Part shown: positions 36,684-44,970 of the stretch, in pieces
Numbering within the stretch: the stretch's first letter is position 1
How the letters are laid out: every line of letters starts with the position of its first letter
Source of the DNA: UTCFX2 sp002050125
Lineage (GTDB): Bacteria; Chloroflexota; Anaerolineae; Anaerolineales; UBA4823
NCBI GenBank assembly: GCA_027494035.1
Contig: JAOSJQ010000001.1
Span: 3,224,001-3,288,000 of the forward strand
Direction: 5' to 3'
Length of the DNA: 64,000 nucleotides
The notes under the pieces: generated by a model
Databases searched by the model: none
Told to the model about the DNA's origin: nothing
What the model saw: only the letters and a program-made list of their open reading frames with translations
Made by a program: the position numbers and the translations under genes

Positions 36684-38498
36684 ATGAAACAAGTCTATGT
36701 TAATAACCCCTTTCGAAAGACAATTCTGCCAGTTTTTCAAACCACCGAAACCGGCGCTGCGCTTGAAATTGCGCGTTGGATCACCAGAGATAACTCTATT
36801 TTGCTGGCTGGCATGGTTGGAATCGCTGAACAGGGATCGATAAGCGAAGGCGCTTACAAAGCACAGGGGCTCCGTCTCAAACTTCGCCAGCTTATGCGCG
36901 GCACCCAACTCCGCTGCCTGTCATTCGTTGCGGTTTCGAGCTGCCCATGGGATGAATTCAAACAGATCGTCCACGACCAGCAGCCTGATCTAATCATTCT
37001 CGAATGGCCAGGTCATTTCGATCAGCTTCAGGTAACCCCATTCGAGGTATTTCAGGAGCTGCCTTGTGACGTTTTACTGGTTCGCGGACCTGTACCAAAA
37101 AAGGTGGACACTATTCTGGCACCAGTTCGCGGCGGACCACATGCGGAACTGGCTATCCGCATTACCCTCGCTATGTGTCATAGCCAAAGCGCGGTTGCGA
37201 CTTCGCTCCACATCCGCCCCGAAAGCGGCTCTGCCCAGATGGATGCGCCTTTCCGTGGCATCAACCGCGTCCTAAAAAACCTGCCTGAGCTAGAAAAGCG
37301 CGAGATTACCAGCGATGAACCGGCTGCCGCGATTATGGATTTTGCGCCGCGTTTTGATTTGATCGTCATGGGTGCGACTGCCCAGCCAACCGAGCAGTTC
37401 GAGGGTTTGGGCGCCGTCGCCCAGCGCCTGTTGGAAAACAGTACTACTGGGCTCGTCGTAGTGAAAACCCACCGACCTATGGTAATCGACCCTCACCCGG
37501 AAGCAGCCGGCAGCCAGGCTATTTCGGTGCTCGTCGACCGCTGGTTTGCCCAAAATACCTATCATGCCAAAGAATTTTCAGACCTGGATGAACTGGTCCG
37601 TTTGAAACACAGTCAAAACCTGACCATCAGCGTTGCTTTACCGGCGCTAAACGAGGCTAAAACAGTCGGAAAGGTGATCGGAACGATTAAAGAGGAGCTG
37701 ATGGACCACAGCTCTCTCCTCGATGAAATTGTGCTGATCGATTCAAACTCTCAGGATGAAACCCGTCAGATTGCCGCCAGCCTGGGGATACCGGTATATG
37801 TCCATCAACAAGTTCTCCCCAGGTGCGGCGCGCGGCGCGGTAAAGGAGAGGCTTTGTGGAAAAGCCTGTATGTCACTAAAGGCGACATCATCCTGTGGAT
37901 CGATACAGATATTGTAAACATCCACCCGCGCTTCATCTATGGGTTGGCAGGGCCGCTATTGGCTAACCCAGATATTCAATTTGTCAAAGGGTTCTACCGC
38001 CGACCGATAAAAGTTGGTGAACGCCTGGTCGCCGGCGGCGGTGGGCGCGTCACCGAATTGACCGCTAGACCGCTCCTGAACTTGTTTTTCCCTGAGCTCT
38101 CGGGCTTGATTCAACCGCTCTCGGGCGAATACGGAGGCCGCCGGTCGCTCCTGGAGAAACTGCCCTTTTTCTCAGGCTATGGTGTAGAGATCGGTCTTAT
38201 AATCGACGTGTTTAAGACCTGTGGATTGGGCTGCATTGCTCAGGTTGATTTACAAGAGCGCGTCCACCACAATCAATCCCTGGAGGCGTTGAGCAAAATG
38301 TCTTTTGCGATTATCCAGGCAGTAACCCATAAGCTGGATGACTATTCCGGCTATTCCGTACTTGAGGATGTGAACCGAACCATGAAATTAATTCGCTATG
38401 AAACTGGGCGCTTGTTTCTGGAGGTAGAGGAGATTTCCGAACTGGATCGCCCACCGATGATCAGCATTCCTGAATACAATGAGACGAGAAAACGATGA
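36684..38498 (+). CDS. gpgS: Universal-stress-protein/glucosyl-3-phosphoglycerate synthase fusion
   Basis: This 604-residue protein joins two parts. Residues about 1-255 look like tandem Usp domains (VDTILAPVRGG, DLIVMGATAQ, STTGLVVVKTHRP at the end). Residues about 300-590 form a GT81 glucosyltransferase with ISVALPALNEAKTVGKVI, the metal-binding DTD at 407-409, and LSGEYGGRRSLLEKLPF. GpgS makes glucosyl-3-phosphoglycerate from NDP-glucose and 3-phosphoglycerate. Typical GpgS is about 330 residues, so the N-terminal Usp part is an addition. It could sense nucleotides or stress, which is inference. ATGA overlap couples it to the next gene. Confidence 0.92.
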   Translation: MKQVYVNNPFRKTILPVFQTTETGAALEIARWITRDNSILLAGMVGIAEQGSISEGAYKAQGLRLKLRQLMRGTQLRCLSFVAVSSCPWDEFKQIVHDQQPDLIILEWPGHFDQLQVTPFEVFQELPCDVLLVRGPVPKKVDTILAPVRGGPHAELAIRITLAMCHSQSAVATSLHIRPESGSAQMDAPFRGINRVLKNLPELEKREITSDEPAAAIMDFAPRFDLIVMGATAQPTEQFEGLGAVAQRLLENSTTGLVVVKTHRPMVIDPHPEAAGSQAISVLVDRWFAQNTYHAKEFSDLDELVRLKHSQNLTISVALPALNEAKTVGKVIGTIKEELMDHSSLLDEIVLIDSNSQDETRQIAASLGIPVYVHQQVLPRCGARRGKGEALWKSLYVTKGDIILWIDTDIVNIHPRFIYGLAGPLLANPDIQFVKGFYRRPIKVGERLVAGGGGRVTELTARPLLNLFFPELSGLIQPLSGEYGGRRSLLEKLPFFSGYGVEIGLIIDVFKTCGLGCIAQVDLQERVHHNQSLEALSKMSFAIIQAVTHKLDDYSGYSVLEDVNRTMKLIRYETGRLFLEVEEISELDRPPMISIPEYNETRKR

Positions 38499-39076
38499 CG
38501 CGATTGATCCTGATCCGGCACGGGGAAACCGATTGGAATGCCCAAGGTCGCTGGCAAGGTCATACGGATGTTCCTCTCAACCAGAATGGGCACGAGCAGT
38601 CTCGCCAATTGGTTGCTGACCTGGAGGACTATCCCATCGATGCGATCTACACCAGCGATCTCCGGCGCGCCCGCGAGACCGCGCGCCTGCTCAGTCAAAA
38701 CAAAGGAATCGCGATTCAGGCTGACCCGCGCCTGCGAGAAATCAATCTGGGAGTGTGGGAAGGGCTCACCAGACAGGAGATCGAAAAGAGCTATCTAAAA
38801 GAACTCGAGGAGCGCCGTAAAGACCAATTCAACGTCGCCGCTCCAGAAGGCGAGACCGGCGCCCAGGTCCAGCAGCGCTCTCTGGCGGCTATTCGAGACA
38901 TCCTTTCCCGCCACCCCACTGGTTCAGTGGCTATCGTCGCGCATGGTTACACACTGGCGGTCTTGCGCGCCTATTTCAGCAGCACCCCGTTCGAAAGGGT
39001 TCGCGAGCTGATTCCAGCCAATGGAGAGATCATCGAGATCGATGTTCGCGATGGAGATGGATTTCATTCTTCATGA
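38495..39076 (+). CDS. Histidine phosphatase, probable glucosyl-3-phosphoglycerate phosphatase
   Basis: This 193-residue protein belongs to the histidine phosphatase (phosphoglycerate-mutase-like) superfamily: catalytic RHGETDWN near residue 8, the arginine in TSDLRRARETA near 57, an acid Glu region near 83, and the second His in VAHGYTLA. Mycobacterial GpgP (Rv2419c) is of the same superfamily. Since the gene overlaps gpgS by four bases, it probably dephosphorylates glucosyl-3-phosphoglycerate to glucosylglycerate. Its 3' end overlaps the convergent UroD-like gene by six bases. Confidence 0.87.
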   Translation: MTRLILIRHGETDWNAQGRWQGHTDVPLNQNGHEQSRQLVADLEDYPIDAIYTSDLRRARETARLLSQNKGIAIQADPRLREINLGVWEGLTRQEIEKSYLKELEERRKDQFNVAAPEGETGAQVQQRSLAAIRDILSRHPTGSVAIVAHGYTLAVLRAYFSSTPFERVRELIPANGEIIEIDVRDGDGFHSS

Positions 39077-40153
39077 GCATCGTGTTTGGGTGATGGTGTT
39101 GATCATTGCCCAGAAGTTTTCCATCGGGGTGTCCAATTGGACGTGGTGAGTCGGTCCCAGAATCAAGCCGCCATTTTTCCCCAGGGTCTCAATTCGGGCT
39201 AATACCTCTGCCTTGACGTCCTCGGGCGAGCCAAACGGCAGGGTGTGTTGTTCGTCAATCGAGCCCCAAAAACACAGATGCTTGCCAAATTCCCGCTTGA
39301 GCCGAACCGGGTCCATGCTGGCGGGCTGAATTGGATTGAGCACGTCTAAACCGATTTCGATCAGGTCTGGAATGATCGGATAAATTACTCCGTCGGAGTG
39401 GTATGCAACCTTCATTTGAGGGTTAATCGCTTTGAGTTCCGCAATCAGGTGCGCCATGCGCGGCTTAAAGAATTTGCGCCACATACCTGGCGAGATCAGC
39501 ATCGCCTTCTGCGCGCCAACGTCATCGCCCAGCCAGATCATGTCCACACCCATGCGCGTGAGCTGTTTGGCTGCCGTCAGATGATATCGGTATGGGATGT
39601 CTAGAACACGTTCAGCCAGCTCGGGGTTCAGCGCCATGTCCGAAAGCAGGCGTTCATAGCCGCGCAGCGCCCAAGCCGTCTCGAAGATGGTCGTGACGGT
39701 GACGCCCACAATCCAGTATTCGTCTTTGAATGTCCGCAGCACCCAAGCGGCTTCGTCGTACAAACCCGGCGCCTGCGGGTCGGGGGCCTCATAGCGGTCA
39801 ATCTCCTCAGCGTCAGCCAGCGGGCGTCCCACCATTTCGGTGTAACGCCCCATGCCAAAAGGCGTGTCGTAATCCACCGACCGCCAGCCGATTCCCCAAT
39901 CGTCCACATATTCGCGCGCATCCTGATAATAGGAATTTGCCCACCCAACTGAAGTCAACAGCATATCCTCGCCCAAAGCGCGCTCCAGTTCGTAGGTGTT
40001 GCCGCCCCCGTGTGGATTGTGCAGCTTCTCATCCTCCAGACCCAATTCCTTGCTCAATCGCTGGGCAAACTCAGGCGTGAATGAGACCTGCATCGGGCAG
40101 CGGTCCGGTGTTTCATGGTGTAATGCCGTCAAAACGCGCTCGCGTGGCTTCAT
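39071..40153 (-). CDS. Uroporphyrinogen decarboxylase (UroD/MtaA) family protein
   Basis: This 360-residue protein has the UroD superfamily N-terminus MKPRERVLTALHHETPDRCP and the C-terminal GLILGPTHHVQLDTPMENF. True UroD has a different active site, and the text here is closer to corrinoid-linked methyltransferase relatives. The HxC zinc site of MtaA is not present; the segment reads AYHSDGV. The natural substrate is unknown. I start at ATG 40153, which follows GAGAGGAAG. The 282 bases upstream have no clear feature. Confidence 0.82.
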   Translation of the reverse strand: MKPRERVLTALHHETPDRCPMQVSFTPEFAQRLSKELGLEDEKLHNPHGGGNTYELERALGEDMLLTSVGWANSYYQDAREYVDDWGIGWRSVDYDTPFGMGRYTEMVGRPLADAEEIDRYEAPDPQAPGLYDEAAWVLRTFKDEYWIVGVTVTTIFETAWALRGYERLLSDMALNPELAERVLDIPYRYHLTAAKQLTRMGVDMIWLGDDVGAQKAMLISPGMWRKFFKPRMAHLIAELKAINPQMKVAYHSDGVIYPIIPDLIEIGLDVLNPIQPASMDPVRLKREFGKHLCFWGSIDEQHTLPFGSPEDVKAEVLARIETLGKNGGLILGPTHHVQLDTPMENFWAMINTITQTRCS

Positions 40154-40435
40154 GGTCTTCCTCTCAATTTTGATCGGTGAATTGCATCTAAATTCTAACA
40201 CCTCCCGCCTGGTTTTTGAACGGCTAGAACGCCCAAGAAGAAAGGTGAGACAGTGATTGGTCGTCAAATTAGCATCCTTGTTTGAGTAGACTTTTTACAA
40301 GGAAGTATATATAATACTATTCTGACCCATTATAACCATATACTGCGAAAGATAGCGAATAATCCAGTCATTGTCCTGCAGCTGCAAACCCGTATCCCAT
40401 GATCGGTTTCACAAATTTATAATGGAGAAGCAACT

Positions 40436-40918
40436 ATGCATCTGATTATCGTTGTGCGCTGGATCCACATTATTTCGGGGGTGTCTTGGCTGGGGGAAGT
40501 GATAACCGTAAACTTCGTGCTCATTCCCATCGCGCTCAAACTTGCCAAACCCGAGCGTATCGTCTTTCTTCAAAACGTGTTCCCTCGCGTTTTTCGATTA
40601 GCGTCCATTTTGTCAGCCACAGCCATAGCATCCGGCGCCGTGCTGAGCTATCTGTTGACGGGATGGCGAGACTTAGGCGCGTTGCTTAATAGCCGCTGGG
40701 GAATCAGCATCCTGGCAGGCGGATTGTTAGGGTTGCTGCTCACGCTGTTTCACTTCTTCGTAGAAAATCGGCTCGAGCCGGTCGCCATTCATGCGGACAC
40801 AATGTCCGATGCTGAGCTTGACCGGATGATCGCACTGCTTAAGGTAGTGCCGCGCATCGGGCTAGGAATTGTTCTGCTGGTGATCTTTCTAATGATGATC
40901 GCGGCGCGAGGCATCTGA
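40436..40918 (+). CDS. Small integral membrane protein (CopD/DUF2269-like)
   Basis: This 160-residue protein has four predicted membrane helices (about 2-24, 45-70, 83-107, 137-158). The N-terminal WIHIISGVSWLGEV and the spacing resemble the CopD/DUF2269 families, with conserved His near the start. A GGAG site precedes the ATG. No partner gene is apparent, and the function is uncertain. Confidence 0.72.
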   Translation: MHLIIVVRWIHIISGVSWLGEVITVNFVLIPIALKLAKPERIVFLQNVFPRVFRLASILSATAIASGAVLSYLLTGWRDLGALLNSRWGISILAGGLLGLLLTLFHFFVENRLEPVAIHADTMSDAELDRMIALLKVVPRIGLGIVLLVIFLMMIAARGI

Positions 40919-40981
40919 AGGCTTGTATAGGGATTCTTTGCCGGGTGTGTTGCATTATGCTAGGAGTCTGATATCCTTAGA

Positions 40982-41644
40982 ATGTATTCAATCCCGCCGG
41001 ACCCAGAAATGACTCACTACCACATCCCTGCCAGAGAGACGCGCACCGAACTCCGAATTCAAAAATCCCGCTTCATCACTACCGCCGCGCCCGCTTTCAC
41101 GATCGAACAGGCGCGCCAGTTCATTGCGCGCATCAAAGCCGAATTCCCGGATGCTTCGCACAACGTCCCAGCTTATCTGATCGGGTTCGGCGCCTCCGTG
41201 ATCGCCCATTCGAGCGACGACGGCGAACCGTCGGGAACCGCGGGTCGTCCGGCGCTGGTCGTGCTTTCAAACAGCGGCTTGGGAGATATCGCGGTGGTGG
41301 TAACGCGCTACTTTGGCGGCATAAAGCTTGGCGCCGGCGGGCTGGTACGTGCCTATACCGAATCCGTTCAACAGGTCTTAGCCGCCCTGCCCATTGCCAG
41401 GAAAACACCTACCCACACTGCCAAGCTGGTCCTGCCATATAGAGGCTATAATTTTGCCAAATCGATCATCGAAAAACATGAAGGACGAATCGAGAACCAG
41501 GAATTTGCGGCGGATGTAAGCTTCACTTTCGAAATGCCGGTTCAGAGTTTCGCAAATTTCCAATCCGAGTTGGAGCGCGCGGCGCAAAGGAAAATCGAGT
41601 TACAAATACTGCACACTGAAGATAAGATCCACCCAATCAAATGA
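40982..41644 (+). CDS. YigZ/IMPACT family protein (UPF0029)
   Basis: This 220-residue cytoplasmic protein has the IMPACT domain with the conserved IAHSSDDGEPSGTAGRPAL, VVVTRYFGGIKLGAGGLVRAY, then a DUF1949-type C-terminal domain. The IMPACT family is linked to translation control, but the bacterial role is unproven. The first ATG at 40982 or an ATG at 41009 may be the start; neither has a strong ribosome site. The oxidoreductase gene follows after 19 bases. Confidence 0.9.
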   Translation: MYSIPPDPEMTHYHIPARETRTELRIQKSRFITTAAPAFTIEQARQFIARIKAEFPDASHNVPAYLIGFGASVIAHSSDDGEPSGTAGRPALVVLSNSGLGDIAVVVTRYFGGIKLGAGGLVRAYTESVQQVLAALPIARKTPTHTAKLVLPYRGYNFAKSIIEKHEGRIENQEFAADVSFTFEMPVQSFANFQSELERAAQRKIELQILHTEDKIHPIK

Positions 41645-41663
41645 TTTTCAAACAGGAGCAGCG

Positions 41664-42659
41664 ATGAACAGAGCTAGATGGGGTTTGTTGTCCACGGCAA
41701 ACATCAATCGAAGGGTCATTCCGGCGATCCGCGCCTCTAAAGAGGGCGAACTGACCGCCGTTGCCAGCCGCGATCAGAGCAAAGCGGAAAACTACGCCCG
41801 CACGTGGAATATTCCCCGTGCATACGGAAGCTATCAAGAGATGCTGGATTCCGGCGCAATCGACGCCGTCTATATTAGCCTGCCAAATCATCTCCACGCA
41901 GAATGGACAATCCGAGCGCTCGAGAGCGGGGTTCACGTTCTGTGCGAAAAACCGTTCGCGATCACACTGCCCGAAGTCGATGCGATGATCGCCGCCAGCC
42001 AGAAAAATGGGCGCTGCCTGGCAGAAGCCTTCATGTACCGGCATCACCCCCAAACAAAAATCGCCGGTGACTTCATTCGTCAAGGGAATCTGGGCGAGTT
42101 GAGCCACACCTGGGGGACGTTCTCGTTTCCCCTTGACCGCCGCCCCGATGTCCGAATTAGCCCTGAAATGGGAGGCGGCAGCCTGTGGGACGTGGGCGTT
42201 TACCCGCTGAGCCTGGCTCAATACTTCTTTGGCGCTCCCCCAATCGCCGTCTTCGGTTCACAGTGGATTGGCGAAAGCGGCGTCGATGAAACCTTCGCCG
42301 GCGAGTTGTGTTTCGCGGGCAACCGGTTCGCCCAGATTTCCAGCTCCTTCAGGACTCCAGTTTTTACTCATTTCGAGGCGATTGGAACCGCGGGACGCCT
42401 CAGCCTGAACCGCCCGTTTACTCAAATGGATGAAGCGCGCCAGCTAGTTTTTTATCCAAAAGACGGAGAGCCTGTGGAGCTCCCCGTCCCAGAACAGGAA
42501 CTATATGTCGGCGAGATTGAGGACCTGAATAACGCCATCCTGCACGGCGCGCCGACATATATCACGTTGGCGGAAACCCGAGATCACATCCGTACTGCTC
42601 TGGCGCTGTATCGATCTGCGCAAACCGGAAGGACGGTCGAGTTGTCCTCGATTGCGTAA
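41664..42659 (+). CDS. Gfo/Idh/MocA family oxidoreductase
   Basis: This 331-residue enzyme has an N-terminal Rossmann domain and the family signature VHVLCEKPFAITLPEVD, which holds the catalytic Lys of the EKP motif. The C-terminal domain has GGGSLWDVGVYPL. It oxidises or reduces a sugar or cyclitol with NAD(P). The substrate cannot be read. An AGGAG site lies before the ATG. The start motif reads ARWGLLSTANIN, without the full glycine-rich GxGxxG. Confidence 0.88.
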   Translation: MNRARWGLLSTANINRRVIPAIRASKEGELTAVASRDQSKAENYARTWNIPRAYGSYQEMLDSGAIDAVYISLPNHLHAEWTIRALESGVHVLCEKPFAITLPEVDAMIAASQKNGRCLAEAFMYRHHPQTKIAGDFIRQGNLGELSHTWGTFSFPLDRRPDVRISPEMGGGSLWDVGVYPLSLAQYFFGAPPIAVFGSQWIGESGVDETFAGELCFAGNRFAQISSSFRTPVFTHFEAIGTAGRLSLNRPFTQMDEARQLVFYPKDGEPVELPVPEQELYVGEIEDLNNAILHGAPTYITLAETRDHIRTALALYRSAQTGRTVELSSIA

Positions 42660-42673
42660 ATCCTAGCGCGCAA

Positions 42674-43943
42674 TTACGCTTCGTGTAAATTCTGTGCAGC
42701 CACAAACGAAAGACCGCATTCGGTTAAAGCCTGCGCCGTGCGGTTTGTGGCTGCCCATTTGTCGATGAAGTTCTCCTGCATTGCATCCCAGTCGCCAGAA
42801 GCGATGATCTCGCTTTTGTCGCGGAAATAATCCAGAATGTCCGATGGATGCTGCCTCACTAGCTCGTCGTATTCGTCGCCGCCTTCATGCTTGGCGGAGA
42901 TATTGGCGACATGATCCGCCAGTTCGACCAATTCAGCCCGCCGGTTATATGGCTGGCGAACGATGCTCTTATACGTTTCGGTGATGTGGTGTTCAAACCT
43001 CACCACGTCCTCAAAACCCAGTTGCTTCCTGAACTGGGCAGTGATCTCCATAGTCTCGTTATTCACCGAATTGCTCCAGTTGAAACCGATCAACGGAGAG
43101 CTGCCATCGTCTCGAGCAAAGAGTTTAGCGCCTAACAACGTCCACAGCCCGGCATATGGGTTGTCATTCCCCATAAACACTGAAATCTTATATTCGATGT
43201 CCACTCCGAGGCGGTAAAGCAGGTATCCGACCAATACCGTGCCAGGATTGACGTTCAGCACCTGCCTCACCCCATAATTTGTGTAGTAATACAGGAACTC
43301 ATCCAGCCACTTTAATGGGTAATGGTTTGGCTGACCGACGCCGCCGAAGTAGCCGGTGATGGTCGCTGGACCGCCCAAGTGAATATTCGAGCCATCTGTG
43401 CCCTTGGTGTCCAGCGTTTCGACATAGCTGGCGCCGATGATTTGCATGGCTGCGGCAATTGCCGGCAAATCCCCATCGTTTTCCTGCTCTTTCATCTTCC
43501 GTACTTTGATGTATCTGCCCGGCATTAGCATCTGTTCAGCTTTCGAACGCCGGGCAATTTCCATCAACCAGGGAAAGTACTGGGTCGCGCTGATCTCCAG
43601 CGTCACTGCAAAGTCATCCATGAATTGGAATTGCTCGGATTTGTCTCCCAGAATTTTTCTGCGGTATTCTGGGATGCTGATAAAAACCTTCTTGTCCCGT
43701 TGGTCAATCAGCCAATCCAAATCGCGCATGTATTCCGAATTTTTGCTTTTAACCTTTTCCAGCAGATTCGGCAGTTTGGCAGCCTCCGCCGCTTGACGAT
43801 TGATTTCTTCAACCGTGCCGTACTTCTCGACGACTGCGAGAACATCATTGACCACTCTCATGTCCGGATTCAACAAGACCGCGTTGATCTCATCCAAACG
43901 CGCCTATCGGAATCTTCAGTCTCTCACGCATACTTTCGTCCAT
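42674..43943 (-). CDS. Unrecognised protein downstream of panB (one apparent frameshift near the start)
   Basis: The main frame runs from 43897 (TTG) to 42674. Directly upstream an ATG at 43943 with a GAGGAG site opens MDESMRERLKIPIGA, which ends in a stop unless one A is removed from the run at 43896-43898. With that change it continues as LDEINAVLLNP into the main frame, giving about 422 residues. I see motifs such as GTDGSNIHLGGPATITGYFGG, here split as GTDGSNIHLGG and PATITGYFGG, and GFNWSNSVNNETME, but I do not recognise the family. It has no signal peptide or membrane helix. The panB gene ends 42 bases upstream on the same strand. Confidence 0.75.
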
Positions 43944-43985
43944 GACCGCTCTCCTCAGGCTGCTATCTAAAATGCGGATAATCTT

Positions 43986-44837
43986 CTACAACATTCCCTG
44001 CAATTCGTCAAATTCTTCATCCTTGATCCCAAACCAATGTTCCGGCTGAGGGAATGTGCGGTCGGTGACTTCGGCAACGTAGCCCTTCAGCCCATTCAGG
44101 ATCACCTCGCCAGCGTTGCCAAACACCTTTGCCATGCGTGGCTTAAACCGCGGGTAAAGCCCAAACATGTCATGATAAATCAACAATTGACCATGCGCAT
44201 TGGGACCCGAACCCAGGCTCATGATGATGCAGTGCTCAGCGCGTTGGGTTATCAGCTCACATACCCGATCGGGGACCATTTCTAGCAAGATCATAAACGC
44301 GCCGGCGTCTTCGAGCGCCTTAGCTGCATCGATGATTTTCTTGGCTTGCAGCGCGCCCTTCCCCTGAACCTTATATCCGCCCAGCGCGCTGACGCTTTGC
44401 GGGGTCAGACCCAAATGTCCAATTGCTGGAATCCCAGCTTTAACGATGCCTTCGATCCGCTCGCAAACCTCGACGCCGCCTTCCAGTTTGATCGCATCGC
44501 ACGCGGCTTCAGCCATAAACCGCCCCGCATTGCGAATAGCCGATTCGGTGCTGGCTTGATAGCTCATATATGGCATGTCTCCAATGACAAAAACGTTGGG
44601 AGCGCCGCGCCTCACCGCCTGGCTGTGACGAATCATGTCATCCATCGTCACCGGCAGCGTCGAATCGTATCCAAGCATCGTCATCCCGAGGCTGTCTCCC
44701 ACCAGGATCATATCGATTCCAGCCTGCTCCTGCAAATATGCCGTTGGATAATCGTAACAAGTTAACCAGGTGATCGGCGCGCCATCTTCAACTTTTTTGA
44801 AGAGCATGGGGATGGTCGGTTTCTTACGATCGGTCAT
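43986..44837 (-). CDS. panB: 3-methyl-2-oxobutanoate hydroxymethyltransferase
   Basis: This 283-residue enzyme has the PanB motifs TCYDYPTAYLQEQAGID, VGDSLGMTMLGYDSTLPVTMDDM, VFVIGDMPYMSYQ, KLEGG and GHLGLTPQS. It transfers a hydroxymethyl group from methylene-tetrahydrofolate to 2-oxoisovalerate in pantothenate synthesis. The ATG at 44837 follows CGGAGG. It is the first gene of an operon with the unrecognised gene downstream. panC and panD are not in the window. Confidence 0.95.
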   Translation of the reverse strand: MTDRKKPTIPMLFKKVEDGAPITWLTCYDYPTAYLQEQAGIDMILVGDSLGMTMLGYDSTLPVTMDDMIRHSQAVRRGAPNVFVIGDMPYMSYQASTESAIRNAGRFMAEAACDAIKLEGGVEVCERIEGIVKAGIPAIGHLGLTPQSVSALGGYKVQGKGALQAKKIIDAAKALEDAGAFMILLEMVPDRVCELITQRAEHCIIMSLGSGPNAHGQLLIYHDMFGLYPRFKPRMAKVFGNAGEVILNGLKGYVAEVTDRTFPQPEHWFGIKDEEFDELQGML

Positions 44838-44895
44838 TCTATGCCTCCGTTTTTTTGAATAGATTTTCACGAGTACTTAGAGAATGCTCTATCCC

Positions 44896-44924
44896 ATTAT
44901 ATTTGAGATAAGCGGAGATTACAA
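44896..44924 (-). promoter_or_regulatory. panB operon promoter
   Basis: A -35 box TTGTAA (44919-44924) and a perfect -10 box TATAAT (44896-44901) are separated by exactly 17 bases on the minus strand, about 60 bases upstream of the panB start. Confidence 0.65.
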
Positions 44925-44970
44925 CGGACTAAAAGACACATCTTTGACGTGATTCACAACACAATCGAAG

